DNA of 64,000 nt, taken from contig NZ_LT992502.1 of assembly GCF_900324475.1 (NCBI RefSeq), positions 682,001 through 746,000 of the forward strand. Reading direction: 5' to 3'. The stretch comes from Enterobacter bugandensis. GTDB taxonomy: Bacteria > Pseudomonadota > Gammaproteobacteria > Enterobacterales > Enterobacteriaceae. This document shows positions 8,878-19,832 of this stretch, piece after piece (the stretch's first letter is position 1; every line of letters begins with the position of its first letter). Below the pieces are notes generated by a model. The model saw only the letters and a program-made list of their open reading frames with translations. It had not been told where the DNA came from and ran no database searches. The position numbers and the translations under genes were made by a program.

Positions 8878-9495
8878 ATGAATATGACAAGACTGAAGAT
8901 TTCTAAAACTCTGCTGGCTGTAACACTGGGTAGCGTTCTGGTTAGCGGTTCCGCCCTGGCGGAAAGCAGCACCATGGATAAAGCACAGTCCACGGCCGAC
9001 ACCGCAGGGCAAAAAATCGATAGCTCTATGAATAAAGTCGGTAATTTCATGGACGACAGCTCTATCACAGCAAAAGTGAAAGCCGCACTGGTGGATGATG
9101 AAGCCATCAAGAGCACCGATATTTCCGTTAAGACCGACAAAAAGGTCGTTACCCTGAGTGGCTTTGTTGAAAGCCAGGCCCAGGCCGAACAGGCTGTGAA
9201 GGTGGCGAAGGGTGTCGAAGGTGTCGCATCCGTGAGCGATAAACTGCACGTTCGCGACGGTAAAAACGCCTCGGTGAAAGGTTATGCCGGTGATGCCGCT
9301 ACTACCAGCGAAATCAAAGCTAAACTGTTAGCAGATGACATCGTGCCGTCTCGTAAGGTGAAAGTGGAAACCACCGATGGCGTGGTTCAGCTTTCCGGTA
9401 CGGTTGATTCACAGGCGCAAAGTGAACGCGCCGAGTCAATTGCGAAAGCCATTGATGGTGTTAAAAGCGTTAAAAACGATCTGAAAACGAAGTAA
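8878..9495 (+). CDS. osmY: Periplasmic chaperone OsmY
   Basis: Osmotically and stationary-phase induced periplasmic protein with two BON domains (about 55-123 and 134-202); it acts as a chaperone and supports outer-membrane protein folding. The signal peptide is clear: basic N-terminus, hydrophobic core, cleavage expected after Ala28 (SALA). The 205-residue length is close to the E. coli protein (201). A sigma-S-like promoter lies upstream. A stable hairpin lies 10 bases after the stop and ytjA follows. Confidence 0.95.
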   Translation: MNMTRLKISKTLLAVTLGSVLVSGSALAESSTMDKAQSTADTAGQKIDSSMNKVGNFMDDSSITAKVKAALVDDEAIKSTDISVKTDKKVVTLSGFVESQAQAEQAVKVAKGVEGVASVSDKLHVRDGKNASVKGYAGDAATTSEIKAKLLADDIVPSRKVKVETTDGVVQLSGTVDSQAQSERAESIAKAIDGVKSVKNDLKTK

Positions 9496-9505
9496 TTCTG
9501 GACCA

Positions 9506-9536
9506 TTCGCCCGTAAGGTTTAACCCTGCGGGCGAA
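9506..9536 (+). other. Hairpin after osmY
   Basis: Perfect 8-bp arms TTCGCCCG (9506-9513) and CGGGCGAA (9529-9536), with a further AGG/CCT pairing inside. No T-run follows, so it may be an RNA stabiliser or a weak terminator between osmY and ytjA. Confidence 0.5.
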
Positions 9537-9622
9537 ATAAGAACGACTCTGGAAAAACGCCGGTGAGTGACCTGAGCGCTCACGTTTAGCGGCCGACATT
9601 AACTATGGTAAAGGAGAAGCTT

Positions 9623-9784
9623 ATGTTTCGTTGGGGCATTATATTTCTGGTTATCGCGTTAATTGCCGCCGCATTGGGCTTTGGTGGTCTGGCAGGTACG
9701 GCGGCATGGGCAGCTAAAATTGTCTTCGTCGTCGGTATTATTCTGTTCCTGGTCAGCCTGTTTACGGGTCGTAGACGTCCGTAG
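9623..9784 (+). CDS. ytjA: Small DUF1328 membrane protein YtjA
   Basis: A 53-residue protein beginning [20 protein letters not shown] and ending TGRRRP, with two hydrophobic helices and a basic tail. This is the DUF1328/YtjA family, common in enterobacteria and of unknown function, often stress-induced. AAGGAGAAG gives a strong ribosome binding site seven bases before the ATG. It lies behind the sigma-S gene osmY and before an intrinsic terminator, so it may share osmY's stress regulation. Confidence 0.88.
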   Translation: MFRWGIIFLVIALIAAALGFGGLAGTAAWAAKIVFVVGIILFLVSLFTGRRRP

Positions 9785-9812
9785 CAAACGCAATATTCCT
9801 TCAACAAAATAA

Positions 9813-9838
9813 AGCCAGTCACTGCGACTGGCTTTTTC
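9813..9838 (+). terminator. ytjA terminator
   Basis: Stem AGCCAGTC / GACTGGCT (9813-9820, 9826-9833), five-base loop, followed by TTTTCTT. It lies 28 bases after the ytjA stop. Confidence 0.9.
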
Positions 9839-9904
9839 TTATTTGCGTTACAGGTCGGGTGCGTTACTGTGGAGTGATAAAATAATCAAAACAGGAAAGC
9901 AGAG

Positions 9905-10957
9905 GTGGGGCAACGAATTCCCGTTACGCTCGGCAATATTGCGCCGCTGACGTTAAAACCGTTTAGTGCGGGTCAACTCGCACTTGTCTGCGAGGGGGGA
10001 GGACAGCGCGGCATTTTCACCGCTGGCGTGCTGGATGAATTTATGCGCGCGCAGTTCAACCCGTTTGACCTCTACTTCGGCACGTCCGCCGGGGCGCAGA
10101 ATCTCTCTGCGTATGTCTGTAACCAGCCCGGCTACGCGCGAAAAGTGATCATGCGCTTCACCACGGCGAAAGAATTTTTTAACCCGGTGCGCTTCGTGCG
10201 CGGCGGCAACCTGATCGATCTCGACTGGCTGCTGGAGTCGACCTCCAGCCAGATGCCGCTGGCCATGGATACCGCTGCCCGCCTGTTTGATAGCGGCAAA
10301 GAATTCTGGATGTGCGCCAGCCGGGGGGATGACTATTCGCCGGGCTATTTCTCACCGCAGAAGGAGAACTGGCTCGACATCATCCGCGCCTCCAGCGCCA
10401 TTCCCGGTTTTTATCGTACCGGCGCGTTGCTGGACGGCATCAGCTATCTGGACGGCGGCATCAGCGACGCGGTGCCGGTGCAGGAAGCCGCGCGACGCGG
10501 GGCGAAAACTATCGTGGTGATCCGTACCGTTCCATCGCAAATGTATTACACCCCCCAGTGGTTTAAGCGGATGGAGCGCTGGCTGGGCGACAGCAGCCTG
10601 CAGCCGCTGGTGAACATCGCGAAGCAGCATGAAACCACCTACGGCGCGATGCAGCGCTTTATTGAAAAACCCCCGGGCAAGCTGCGCATCTTTGAAATTT
10701 ATCCGCCTAAGCCGCTGCTGAGCATGGCGTTGGGCAGCCGGTTGCCTGCGTTGCGTATGGATTACAAAACGGGGCGGCTGTGCGGGCGTTACTTCCTGGC
10801 GACCGTCGGGAAAATGCTGGCCGAGCAACCGCCTCTGCATCGGCATAAACGCATTATTACGCCACCTGCAATTGTCGCCAATGACGCCCTGACCATGCCG
10901 CTGGTGGACATTCCGCAGGCGAATGACGCTTTACTGGATAACGAGGATCTGGCGTGA
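9905..10957 (+). CDS. yjjU: Patatin-like phospholipase YjjU
   Basis: Predicted serine acyl hydrolase of the patatin family. The oxyanion loop GGGQRG is at 31-36, the nucleophile motif GTSAG at 59-63 (Ser61), and the dyad Asp182 lies in DGG. The start is GTG at 9905, supported by the conserved N-terminus MGQRIPVTLGNIAPL; an AGGAAAG lies upstream. The 350-residue protein has no signal peptide. Its stop overlaps the yjjV start (GTGA), so the two genes are translationally coupled. The natural substrate is not established. Confidence 0.9.
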   Translation: MGQRIPVTLGNIAPLTLKPFSAGQLALVCEGGGQRGIFTAGVLDEFMRAQFNPFDLYFGTSAGAQNLSAYVCNQPGYARKVIMRFTTAKEFFNPVRFVRGGNLIDLDWLLESTSSQMPLAMDTAARLFDSGKEFWMCASRGDDYSPGYFSPQKENWLDIIRASSAIPGFYRTGALLDGISYLDGGISDAVPVQEAARRGAKTIVVIRTVPSQMYYTPQWFKRMERWLGDSSLQPLVNIAKQHETTYGAMQRFIEKPPGKLRIFEIYPPKPLLSMALGSRLPALRMDYKTGRLCGRYFLATVGKMLAEQPPLHRHKRIITPPAIVANDALTMPLVDIPQANDALLDNEDLA

Positions 10958-11736
10958 CGCACCGCTTTGTTGATACCCACTGCCACTTTGATTTCCCGCC
11001 GTTTACGGGGAATGAAGCGCTAAGCATTGCGAAAGCTGCCGAAGCCGGCGTGCAGGCCATCATTGTGCCGTCGGTTGAAGCCGCCTATTTTACCCGCGTG
11101 CTGGAGCTTTCCGCGCGATACTCCGCGCTTTATGCCGCGCTCGGCCTGCATCCGATTGTGATTGAGCGCCATCGTGATGAGCATCTTGAAGAGCTGGATC
11201 GGGTGCTGCAACGTGCAGGAGAGAAACTTGTCGCCATCGGCGAGATCGGCCTCGATCTCTATCGCGAAGATCCGCAGTTTGAACGCCAGCAGACGATCCT
11301 CGACGCGCAGCTTCGGCTGGCAAAACGTCACGATCTGCCGGTGATCCTCCACTCCCGACGCACTCATGACAAACTGGCGATGCACCTGAAGCGCATCGAC
11401 CTGCCGCGACGAGGCGTAGTGCATGGTTTTTCCGGCAGCCTGCAGCAGGCGCAGCGTTTTATTGAACTGGGCTATAAAATTGGCGTCGGTGGCACCATCA
11501 CCTATCCGCGCGCCAGTAAAACTCGTGACGTAATGGCGCAGCTGCCTCTCTCTGCGCTGTTACTGGAAACGGATGCCCCCGATATGCCGCTGAATGGTTT
11601 TCAGGGGCAGCCGAATCGCCCGGAACAGGCGGCGCGGGTATTTGACGTGCTGTGCGAACTACGTCAGGAACCTGAAGAGGTCATTGCCAGCGCGCTGCTC
11701 GAAAATACCCGTGCGGTTTTTGGTATCACGCTATAG
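10954..11736 (+). CDS. yjjV: TatD-family metal-dependent hydrolase YjjV
   Basis: TIM-barrel metallohydrolase of the TatD DNase family, 260 residues. The metal site begins with His9-Cys10-His11 in DTHCHFD and the family motif GEIGLDLY follows near residue 90. The C-terminal ETDAPDMPL motif supplies further metal ligands. Family members act as DNases or D-aminoacyl-tRNA deacylases; the role of this one is unproven. The GTG start overlaps the yjjU stop by four bases. Its last six bases overlap the opposing yjjW, with no room for a terminator. Confidence 0.9.
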   Translation: MTHRFVDTHCHFDFPPFTGNEALSIAKAAEAGVQAIIVPSVEAAYFTRVLELSARYSALYAALGLHPIVIERHRDEHLEELDRVLQRAGEKLVAIGEIGLDLYREDPQFERQQTILDAQLRLAKRHDLPVILHSRRTHDKLAMHLKRIDLPRRGVVHGFSGSLQQAQRFIELGYKIGVGGTITYPRASKTRDVMAQLPLSALLLETDAPDMPLNGFQGQPNRPEQAARVFDVLCELRQEPEEVIASALLENTRAVFGITL

Positions 11737-12591
11737 ATAAAGCGCCGGACGAATCACCGTTATCTTCTGTTTTTCCAGCGCCCGCGCCAGCGGTTCAATA
11801 TCCTCCTGCGTGGCGCTACGCCATGACGCCGCATCGCCGTAAACTCCGTGTGTATGAAACGCGTTAATACGCACCGGAACATTCCCCAGCCCGTGGATGA
11901 ACGCGATCAACGGTTTGATATGTTCCAGATAATCACACTGTTCCGGGATGACCAGCAAGCGGAGCTCCGTCAAACGGTGACGGTCTGCCAGCCAGCGAAT
12001 GCTCTCCTTAATCTGCGGGTTTTCGCGTCCGGTCAGGAAGCGGTGATGTTCATTCCCCCACGCTTTGAGATCCAGCATTGCGCCATCCAGCACCGGCAGC
12101 AGTTTTTGCCAGCCGGTTTCGCTTAGCAGACCGTTGCTGTCTACCAGGCAGGTTAAATGATGTAGCTCAGGATCGGTTTTGATCGCGGTAAACAGGGCGA
12201 TCAAAAACGGCAGTTGGGTTGTGGCTTCGCCGCCGCTCACGGTGATCCCTTCGATAAAGGGCGCGGATTTACGGACCTGAACGAGGATCTCGTCGACGCT
12301 CAGGCGGTGCGCCATGGGCGTGGCCTGCTGCTGGCACAGGCGCAGGCAGGTGTCGCACTGCTGGCAGTGACTCTCCTGCCACCAGACGCGTCCGGCCTGA
12401 ATGGTCAGCGCGTCGTGCGGGCAGTGGGGCACGCAGTCCCCGCAGTCGTTGCAGCGCCCGATGGTCCACGGGTTGTGGCAGGTTTTGCAGCGCAGGTTGC
12501 AGCCCTGCAGGAACAGCGCCAGGCGGCTGCCCGGCCCGTCCACGCAGGAGAAGGGGATGACCTGACTAACTAAAGCGCATCTGCTGTTCAT
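11731..12591 (-). CDS. yjjW: Glycyl-radical enzyme activase YjjW (radical SAM)
   Basis: Radical-SAM activating enzyme that installs the glycyl radical on its partner YjjI. The SAM cluster motif is Cys31-x3-Cys35-x2-Cys38. It is followed by an inserted ferredoxin-like region with two CxxCxxCxxxC sets, Cys47/50/53/57 and Cys76/79/82/86, giving three predicted [4Fe-4S] clusters as in other non-PFL activases. At 286 residues the length is normal. Its start lies 26 bases inside the end of yjjI, indicating co-translation. Function is inferred from family; the pathway is unknown. Confidence 0.9.
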   Translation of the reverse strand: MNSRCALVSQVIPFSCVDGPGSRLALFLQGCNLRCKTCHNPWTIGRCNDCGDCVPHCPHDALTIQAGRVWWQESHCQQCDTCLRLCQQQATPMAHRLSVDEILVQVRKSAPFIEGITVSGGEATTQLPFLIALFTAIKTDPELHHLTCLVDSNGLLSETGWQKLLPVLDGAMLDLKAWGNEHHRFLTGRENPQIKESIRWLADRHRLTELRLLVIPEQCDYLEHIKPLIAFIHGLGNVPVRINAFHTHGVYGDAASWRSATQEDIEPLARALEKQKITVIRPALYL

Positions 12592-14107
12592 GGCTTATCA
12601 CGCGCGGCTGACGTTCCAGAATACGGGTATTGCGTGCGGCCTCTTCCCCCAGCCACGTGGTGTTCGTTCTTGAACCCGCTTCCCGGTATTTCTCCAGATC
12701 CGACAAGCGAACCATATAGCCGGTCACGCGTACCAGATCGTTACCGGCCACATTCGCGGTGAACTCACGCATACCGGCCCTGAACGCCCCCAGGCAAAGC
12801 TGAACCACCGCCTGCGGATTGCGTTTTACCGTCTCATCCAGCGTTAAAATATCGCTGATCCCGGAATGATAGTGTTTATGGTGCGGCGCTACGGCCAGCA
12901 GATGACTGACAGGATCCGGCTCGTCACCGTACGGCAGACGCGCCCCCGGCGTGGTGCCCGAATCGGAGCTGATGCCTGACTGGGCGTGCAGCATCGCGCG
13001 ATGCTTCCAGCCGTGCTTCACCGGCGTATTTTCAACAAACGCCGCAAGCTGTTCGCTGATGCGATAACCCAGCGCGTTGGCCTGCTCGTCTTTCCCGTAA
13101 CGCCCCGCCATGCCTGCTTTCTCACACAGTACGTTCACCGCTTCGGCAAGACCGTACATGCCAAACATCGGCACAAACCGATCGGCATCAATCAGCCCCT
13201 CTTTCACCAGGAAGCTATTCTCAAAGAAGCCGGATTGCCCGTACAGAAAATCGCAGCGCGCATCGATGATGGCGATTTGCTGCTGGCAGTAGTGCGGTAG
13301 CGTGCGGGTGAAGAAGTCGTCAATGGATGTGCTGTGTTCGGCGATTGTCTTGAGGTTAAGGCGCACCAGGGTGCTGCCACCGCCCGCCAGCGGCAGAGAG
13401 TTGTAACAGCTCACCACGCCAAAACGGCCTTTTGTGAAAATTTTATCATTCACTGGGCCGTTTGAAATATGCGGTTTGCTGCATTCACAAATGTTTTTTG
13501 CCACCTCAAGCAGTAAATCGTCTGGGGTGATCTCAGGATCGTAGATAAAGGTCAGATTGGGCGCAACCTGCTTCAGTTCAGCATCTGCACGCAGAATGGC
13601 ACGGGTGACAGGGCCGTCGGCGGGCCCGATGTTGGCGTGCATAAACGCATCGGGCAGCGTTCTGTCGAGATAGCGCCAGAAACGTTTTATTCGGCTATCG
13701 ATTTCTTCTTGTGTTAGAATTCTAACATACGGATTCAGTAGCGCATCAAGCTGCCCCAGATAGACCGGCATTGATGTCACTGAAGGAACATGGTGATAGA
13801 GAATAGTTAACAGAGAGAGGGCGTCATCAAGATCTTTCGCGCCTTCCAGCTCCAGCCATTCCGAACCGTTAGCCAGGAATTTTTCATAATCCGGCAGCAC
13901 GTAGCGCGGTTTGTAGGGCGCATGGCCTTCGTACATGTCGCAGATAAACCCCTCGTCCAGCGCGGCGCGGGCGGCCGGAGATAGCGTCGGGTAGGGCAGA
14001 TAATTTTCCGCTTCCAGCGCCAGAAAATGACGTTTTTGCTCCGGGGTTAACAGCGGGCTTGTCACAATGTGCTGGCAACGTTGTTGCAGGGCGTCGGGCA
14101 TGTTCAC
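12566..14107 (-). CDS. yjjI: Uncharacterised glycyl-radical protein YjjI
   Basis: A 513-residue DUF3029/YjjI-family protein. The glycyl-radical loop is visible as RVTGYMVRL, with the radical-bearing Gly463 fifty residues from the C-terminus. Cys234 in [11 protein letters not shown] is a candidate thiyl cysteine (inference). It is much shorter than pyruvate formate-lyase (about 760) and its substrate is not known. It is co-transcribed with its activase YjjW and starts divergently from deoC. Two DeoR operator sequences lie inside this gene (13433-13448 and 13712-13727), so deo regulation and yjjI coding share DNA. Confidence 0.88.
   Translation of the reverse strand: MNMPDALQQRCQHIVTSPLLTPEQKRHFLALEAENYLPYPTLSPAARAALDEGFICDMYEGHAPYKPRYVLPDYEKFLANGSEWLELEGAKDLDDALSLLTILYHHVPSVTSMPVYLGQLDALLNPYVRILTQEEIDSRIKRFWRYLDRTLPDAFMHANIGPADGPVTRAILRADAELKQVAPNLTFIYDPEITPDDLLLEVAKNICECSKPHISNGPVNDKIFTKGRFGVVSCYNSLPLAGGGSTLVRLNLKTIAEHSTSIDDFFTRTLPHYCQQQIAIIDARCDFLYGQSGFFENSFLVKEGLIDADRFVPMFGMYGLAEAVNVLCEKAGMAGRYGKDEQANALGYRISEQLAAFVENTPVKHGWKHRAMLHAQSGISSDSGTTPGARLPYGDEPDPVSHLLAVAPHHKHYHSGISDILTLDETVKRNPQAVVQLCLGAFRAGMREFTANVAGNDLVRVTGYMVRLSDLEKYREAGSRTNTTWLGEEAARNTRILERQPRVISHEQQMRFS
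13433..13448. promoter_or_regulatory. Candidate distal DeoR operator (OE-like) inside yjjI
   Basis: TGTGAAAATTTTATCA matches the DeoR palindrome TGTTAGAATTCTAACA at 12 of 16 positions. It lies about 279 bases upstream of the perfect operator at 13712. E. coli has a third deo operator at a comparable upstream place. Placement supports the call more than sequence does. Confidence 0.5.
13712..13727 (+). promoter_or_regulatory. DeoR operator O1 / deoP1, inside yjjI
   Basis: TGTTAGAATTCTAACA is a perfect 16-bp DeoR palindrome and contains a TAGAAT -10 for the distal deo promoter P1. It lies 591 bases (centre to centre) before operator O2, close to the E. coli spacing of about 599. It is embedded in the coding sequence of yjjI, which runs on the opposite strand. 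No convincing -35 is seen. Confidence 0.88.
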
Positions 14108-14213
14108 TTCCTTGAATGTTCTGCGGATGATGAACGGATTGTAGGAAGCCAGCCTGCCGGCGCTTTTGATCCAACAAGGGGTATCGCTGCTTTAGTCAGC
14201 AACTTGCACGCTA

Positions 14214-14235
14214 AAGTTTGAAGAAGATCTCATTA
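14214..14235 (+). promoter_or_regulatory. CRP site 2 of deoP2
   Basis: TTTGA-N6-TCTCA resembles the CRP consensus TGTGA-N6-TCACA. Its centre (14224.5) is 93.5 bases before the predicted deoP2 start, the position of the upstream CRP site in E. coli deoP2. Confidence 0.75.
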
Positions 14236-14239
14236 CAGT

Positions 14240-14247
14240 AATGCAAA
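14240..14247. promoter_or_regulatory. CytR half-site between the CRP sites
   Basis: AATGCAAA, on the other strand TTTGCATT, is close to the CytR octamer GTTGCATT. It lies between two CRP sites 53 bases apart, the arrangement in which CytR is held by CRP and represses until cytidine is present. Confidence 0.55.
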
Positions 14248-14266
14248 TTTGTACGCAGTTTTCATT

Positions 14267-14288
14267 AACTGTGATGAATGTCGAAGTG
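14267..14288 (+). promoter_or_regulatory. CRP site 1 of deoP2
   Basis: TGTGA-N6-TCGAA, centred at 14277.5, is 40.5 bases before the predicted transcription start. That is the class II CRP activation distance seen at E. coli deoP2. Confidence 0.8.
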
Positions 14289-14302
14289 TGGATGCGGGTG
14301 AA

Positions 14303-14318
14303 TGTTAGAATACTCACA
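14303..14318 (+). promoter_or_regulatory. DeoR operator O2 and deoP2 -10
   Basis: TGTTAGAATACTCACA matches the DeoR palindrome at 14 of 16 positions. The TAGAAT inside it (14306-14311) is the -10 of deoP2, so repressor binding blocks the promoter directly. DeoR is expected to loop between O2, O1 and OE until deoxyribose-5-phosphate appears. Confidence 0.88.
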
Positions 14319-14363
14319 GACCCGCAAGGTAAAATTTATACGGCACTGCCGTTGGAGAATGTT

Positions 14364-15143
14364 ATGACCGATTTAACTGCAAGCAGCCTGCGCGCGTTGA
14401 AGCTGATGGACCTGACCACCCTGAACGATGACGACACCAATGAAAAAGTCATCGCCCTGTGCCATCAGGCAAAAACGCCAGTGGGTAACACCGCCGCCGT
14501 CTGTATCTACCCGCGCTTTATCCCGATTGCCCGCAAAACGCTGAAAGAGCAGGGCACGCCGGACGTGCGCATTGCAACCGTGACTAACTTCCCGCACGGC
14601 AATGACGACATTGAGATTGCGCTGGCGGAAACCCGCGCGGCAATTGCCTACGGCGCAGACGAAGTTGACGTGGTGTTCCCGTACCGCGCGCTGATTGCCG
14701 GCAACGAGCAGGTCGGTTTTGACCTGGTGAAAGCCTGTAAAGACGCGTGTGCGGCGGCAAACGTGCTGCTCAAAGTGATCATCGAAACCGGCGAGCTGAA
14801 AGAAGAGGCGCTGATTCGTAAGGCTTCAGAAATCTCCATCAAAGCCGGTGCGGATTTCATTAAAACCTCTACCGGTAAAGTGGCGGTCAATGCGACCCCG
14901 GAAAGCGCGCGCATCATGATGGAAGTTATCCGCGATATGGGCGTGTCCAAAACCGTTGGCTTCAAGCCTGCGGGCGGCGTACGTACCGCGGAAGACGCGC
15001 AGCAGTTCCTGGCGATTGCCGACGAACTGTTTGGCGCTGAGTGGGCTGACTCCCGCCACTACCGCTTCGGCGCGTCCAGCCTGCTGGCCAGCCTGCTGAA
15101 GGCGCTGGGTCACGGCGACGGTAAGAGCGCAAGCAGCTACTGA
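14364..15143 (+). CDS. deoC: Deoxyribose-phosphate aldolase
   Basis: Class I aldolase that splits 2-deoxyribose-5-phosphate into glyceraldehyde-3-phosphate and acetaldehyde, the last step of deoxynucleoside breakdown. Schiff-base Lys167, Asp102 and Lys201 are all in place ([20 protein letters not shown]). I chose ATG 14364, giving 259 residues as in E. coli; an in-frame upstream ATG at 14241 lies within the promoter region. It heads the deoCABD operon. A BIME separates it from deoA. Confidence 0.97.
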   Translation: MTDLTASSLRALKLMDLTTLNDDDTNEKVIALCHQAKTPVGNTAAVCIYPRFIPIARKTLKEQGTPDVRIATVTNFPHGNDDIEIALAETRAAIAYGADEVDVVFPYRALIAGNEQVGFDLVKACKDACAAANVLLKVIIETGELKEEALIRKASEISIKAGADFIKTSTGKVAVNATPESARIMMEVIRDMGVSKTVGFKPAGGVRTAEDAQQFLAIADELFGAEWADSRHYRFGASSLLASLLKALGHGDGKSASSY

Positions 15144-15155
15144 TTGCCAGACAAT

Positions 15156-15217
15156 GCCGGATGGCGCTTCGCTTATCCGGCCTACAGGATCGCAGGGCGG
15201 GTAAGCGTACCCGCCGC
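15156..15217. repeat. BIME between deoC and deoA
   Basis: A full REP unit (15156-15185, GCCGGAT arms) and a degenerate inverted partner (15195-15217, GGCGGG/CCCGCC). The position suggests a role in differential mRNA stability within the operon. Confidence 0.75.
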
Positions 15218-15246
15218 CATTCACCCGATTCCGCATGGGGGTTACC

Positions 15247-16569
15247 GTGTTTCTCGCACAAGAAATTATTCGTAAAAAACGTGATGGTCTTGCTTTAAGC
15301 GACGAAGAAATTCGCTTCTTCATCAACGGCATTCGTGACAACACCGTCTCAGAAGGGCAGATTGCGGCTCTGGCGATGACCATTTTCTTCCACGATATGT
15401 CGATGCCTGAGCGCGTGTCGCTGACCATGGCGATGCGAGATTCAGGAACCGTTCTGGACTGGAAAAGCCTCAACCTTAACGGCCCGATTGTGGACAAACA
15501 CTCCACCGGCGGCGTGGGTGATGTGACTTCGCTGATGCTCGGCCCTATGGTGGCAGCCTGCGGCGGTTACGTTCCCATGATCTCCGGGCGCGGCCTGGGC
15601 CACACCGGCGGTACGCTCGACAAACTGGAAGCCATTCCGGGCTTCGATATCTTCCCGGATGACAATCGCTTCCGCGATATTATTAAAGACGTTGGCGTGG
15701 CGATTATCGGCCAGACCAGCTCTCTTGCTCCGGCAGACAAGCGTTTTTACGCGACGCGTGATATTACCGCCACCGTAGACTCCATCCCGCTGATCACCGC
15801 CTCTATCCTCGCCAAAAAACTGGCGGAAGGGCTGGACGCGCTGGTGATGGACGTGAAGGTGGGCAGCGGCGCGTTTATGCCGACCTATGAACTCTCTGCT
15901 CAGCTTGCCGAAGCGATCGTTGGCGTCTCCAACGGCGCGGGCGTGCGCACCACCGCGCTGCTGACCGACATGAACCAGGTGCTGGCCTCCAGCGCCGGTA
16001 ACGCGGTTGAAGTCCGCGAAGCCGTGCAGTTCCTCACAGGTGAATACCGTAACCCGCGCCTGTTCGATGTCACCATGGCGCTGTGCGTGGAGATGCTGAT
16101 TTCCGGCAAGCTGGCCAAAGACGACGCGGAAGCCCGCGCGAAGCTTCAGGCGGTGCTGGACAACGGCAAAGCGGCGGAGATCTTTGGCCGCATGGTGGCG
16201 GCGCAAAAAGGCCCGACCGATTTCGTCGAAAACTACGCGAAATACCTGCCAACCGCGATGCTCAGCAAAGCTGTTTATGCGGATGGCGAAGGTTTTGTCT
16301 CCGCCATGGACACCCGCGCGCTTGGCATGGCTGTTGTATCTATGGGTGGCGGTCGTCGTCAGGCATCGGACACTATTGATTACAGCGTCGGCTTTACCGA
16401 CATGGCCCGTCTGGGCGACAGCGTTGACGGCCAACGTCCGCTGGCAGTGATCCACGCGAAAGACGAAGCCAGCTGGCAGGACGCGGCGAAAGCGGTGAAA
16501 GCGGCAATATCTCTTGACGATAAAGCACCGGAAACCACACCGACGGTCTATCGTCGTATCACTGAATAG
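15247..16569 (+). CDS. deoA: Thymidine phosphorylase
   Basis: Cleaves thymidine and deoxyuridine with phosphate to free base and 2-deoxyribose-1-phosphate. The family phosphate/substrate motif [10 protein letters not shown] lies at 83-92, and the 440 residues match E. coli DeoA. I place the start at GTG 15247: homology begins [14 protein letters not shown], and a GGGGG stretch lies five bases upstream as ribosome binding site. An in-frame ATG at 15235 would overlap that site. Confidence 0.95.
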   Translation: MFLAQEIIRKKRDGLALSDEEIRFFINGIRDNTVSEGQIAALAMTIFFHDMSMPERVSLTMAMRDSGTVLDWKSLNLNGPIVDKHSTGGVGDVTSLMLGPMVAACGGYVPMISGRGLGHTGGTLDKLEAIPGFDIFPDDNRFRDIIKDVGVAIIGQTSSLAPADKRFYATRDITATVDSIPLITASILAKKLAEGLDALVMDVKVGSGAFMPTYELSAQLAEAIVGVSNGAGVRTTALLTDMNQVLASSAGNAVEVREAVQFLTGEYRNPRLFDVTMALCVEMLISGKLAKDDAEARAKLQAVLDNGKAAEIFGRMVAAQKGPTDFVENYAKYLPTAMLSKAVYADGEGFVSAMDTRALGMAVVSMGGGRRQASDTIDYSVGFTDMARLGDSVDGQRPLAVIHAKDEASWQDAAKAVKAAISLDDKAPETTPTVYRRITE

Positions 16570-16607
16570 CGGTATACTGATCTGATCGCATTTTTATGAA
16601 GCACTAA

Positions 16608-17846
<1,239 letters not shown>

Positions 17847-17868
17847 ACGGATTGGGTGCGGCCTGATG

Positions 17869-17944
17869 CCCTCACCCCGGCCCTCTCCCACAGGGAGAGG
17901 GAGAACAGAATGTAAGCCGGGTAAGGCGTAGCCGCCACCCGGCA
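17869..17944. repeat. Two palindromic repeats between deoB and deoD
   Basis: First, a hairpin CCCTCTCCC / GGGAGAGGG (17881-17889, 17893-17901) within a CCTCACCCCGGCC-type enterobacterial repeat. Second, a REP unit at 17916-17944. Neither has a T-run, so read-through into deoD is expected. Confidence 0.75.
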
Positions 17945-17971
17945 AAAACAACAATGTAAAAGGAACTGAAG

Positions 17972-18691
17972 ATGGCAACTCCTCACATTAATGCAGAAAT
18001 GGGTGATTTCGCTGACGTCGTATTGATGCCGGGCGACCCGCTGCGCGCGAAGCACATTGCAGAAACTTTCCTCGAAGACGTGCGTGAAGTGAACAACGTT
18101 CGCGGCATGCTGGGCTTCACCGGTACCTATAAAGGCCGCAAAATCTCCGTTATGGGCCACGGCATGGGTATCCCATCCTGCTCCATCTACACCAAAGAGC
18201 TGATTACCGATTTCGGCGTGAAGAAAATCATCCGCGTAGGCTCCTGCGGTGCGGTGCGTATGGACGTTAAGCTGCGTGACGTGGTGATCGGCATGGGCGC
18301 GTGTACCGACTCTAAAGTTAACCGCATCCGCTTTAAGGATCATGACTTTGCGGCAATCGCTGACTTTGACATGGTGCGTAACGCGGTTGACGCGGCAAAA
18401 GCGCTGGGCGTTGACGCGCGCGTGGGCAACCTGTTCTCTGCCGATCTGTTCTACTCGCCAGAAGGCGACATGTTCGACGTGATGGAAAAATACGGCATCC
18501 TGGGCGTGGAAATGGAAGCGGCGGGTATCTACGGCGTGGCGGCTGAGTTTGGTGCGAAAGCGCTGACCATCTGCACCGTGTCTGACCACATCCGTACCCA
18601 CGAGCAGACCACCGCTGCCGAGCGTCAGACCACCTTCAATGACATGATCAAAATCGCGCTGGAATCCGTTCTGCTGGGCGATAAAGAGTAA
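17972..18691 (+). CDS. deoD: Purine nucleoside phosphorylase DeoD-type
   Basis: Hexameric enzyme that phosphorolyses purine (deoxy)nucleosides to free base and (deoxy)ribose-1-phosphate. The 239-residue protein has the family phosphate loop [11 protein letters not shown] near the N-terminus and the VEMEAAG nucleoside-binding motif near residue 180. SDH in [10 protein letters not shown] supplies the catalytic Asp region. AAAAGGAACTGAAG precedes the start. It is the last gene of the deo operon. Confidence 0.96.
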   Translation: MATPHINAEMGDFADVVLMPGDPLRAKHIAETFLEDVREVNNVRGMLGFTGTYKGRKISVMGHGMGIPSCSIYTKELITDFGVKKIIRVGSCGAVRMDVKLRDVVIGMGACTDSKVNRIRFKDHDFAAIADFDMVRNAVDAAKALGVDARVGNLFSADLFYSPEGDMFDVMEKYGILGVEMEAAGIYGVAAEFGAKALTICTVSDHIRTHEQTTAAERQTTFNDMIKIALESVLLGDKE

Positions 18692-18701
18692 GAGCTGTTG
18701 T

Positions 18702-18775
18702 GCCGGGTGGCGGCTTCGCCTGACCCGGCCTACGGTTTTCCAGGCCCGCTAAGCGCAGCGCCAGCGGGCTTTTTT
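18702..18775 (+). terminator. BIME serving as deo operon terminator
   Basis: A REP unit (18702-18733) is followed by a second palindrome with stem GCCCGCT / AGCGGGC (18744-18750, 18763-18769), then six Ts. It separates deoD from the convergent lplA, whose stop lies two bases further on. Confidence 0.78.
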
Positions 18776-18776
18776 A

Positions 18777-19793
18777 CTAGCGTACTGCCTGCGCAATCCA
18801 TGCCGATAAGTCCCGCAACTCTTGTTCCTGCTCCGGGAAATCCCCCATTAACGCGTCGCACTCCTGCTGCAGCATATCCGCCCGATACAAACAGCCCTGC
18901 AAGCGGGCCGCCAGCGCTTCCAGCGGTGCCGGGTTGAGGCTGTCCGTAAACACCTGCGTGCGGGTAATGTGGCCTTTCTCCACGTCAAAGTGCAGCTCCA
19001 CGCCGCCCCAGGTAAAACGTTCGTCCAGCAGGTGTGAAAACGCCGGTGCCTGGCCGAAGTTCCATTCCCAGCTGCTCTGGCGTGCAAATGTTTCGGCGAA
19101 GTTGGGCAGATCCGGGGTCTTATCCGGTGAAATCACTTCCGCATCCACGCGCTCGCCGTAATGTTCAAAGAACGCTTCACGGATCGCGTCGCAAATCTGC
19201 TCGTGCGTAATCCCCGGCAGCAGCTCCACCAGATTCGCCACGCGTCCGCGCACGGAGGTAATGCCCTTAGCCTGGAGCTTTTTCTTATCAGGATTAAGGT
19301 AGTTCGCCAGACGGCTCAGGTCGGCGTTCAGCAGCAGGGTGCCGTGGTGGAACCCGCGATCCATCGTTTCGCGGTAGGCGGAGCCGGAGATCTTGCGGTC
19401 GCCCTCGGGCGTTTTGACCACGAGATCGTTCCGCCCCGAGGCTTCAGCCGTCACGCCGAGCGCATTGAGCGCATTGAGCACAATAGACGTAGAGATAGTT
19501 TTGTCGTATTCCGGTTTTCCCGCCATAAAGGTAAAACAGGTATTGCCCAGATCGTGAAACACCGCGCCGCCGCCGCTGCTCCTGCGTGCGAGACGGACGT
19601 TGTCCTCTTCCATACGCCGGGTGTTGCACTCTTTCCACGGGTTTTGCGCGCGGCCGATGACCACCGTATCGGCGTTACGCCAGAGAAACAGGACGCGCTG
19701 GGTGGCGGGCATCTGGCGGAAGATGCACTCTTCAACCGCGAGATTAAACCAGGGATCGTGAGAGTCAGAGATAAGCAGGCGTAACGTCGTCAT
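18777..19793 (-). CDS. lplA: Lipoate-protein ligase A
   Basis: ATP-dependent salvage enzyme that attaches free lipoate to 2-oxoacid dehydrogenase E2 and glycine-cleavage H proteins via lipoyl-AMP. The 338-residue length equals E. coli LplA. It has the [15 protein letters not shown] lipoate-binding loop (about 70-84) and a separate C-terminal domain. It lies 39 bases downstream of ytjB in the same direction, so the two are probably co-transcribed. Confidence 0.95.
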   Translation of the reverse strand: MTTLRLLISDSHDPWFNLAVEECIFRQMPATQRVLFLWRNADTVVIGRAQNPWKECNTRRMEEDNVRLARRSSGGGAVFHDLGNTCFTFMAGKPEYDKTISTSIVLNALNALGVTAEASGRNDLVVKTPEGDRKISGSAYRETMDRGFHHGTLLLNADLSRLANYLNPDKKKLQAKGITSVRGRVANLVELLPGITHEQICDAIREAFFEHYGERVDAEVISPDKTPDLPNFAETFARQSSWEWNFGQAPAFSHLLDERFTWGGVELHFDVEKGHITRTQVFTDSLNPAPLEALAARLQGCLYRADMLQQECDALMGDFPEQEQELRDLSAWIAQAVR

Positions 19794-19832
19794 GGCAGAG
19801 TTCCTTTTCCATATCTTTCGCCTACTTTATCA

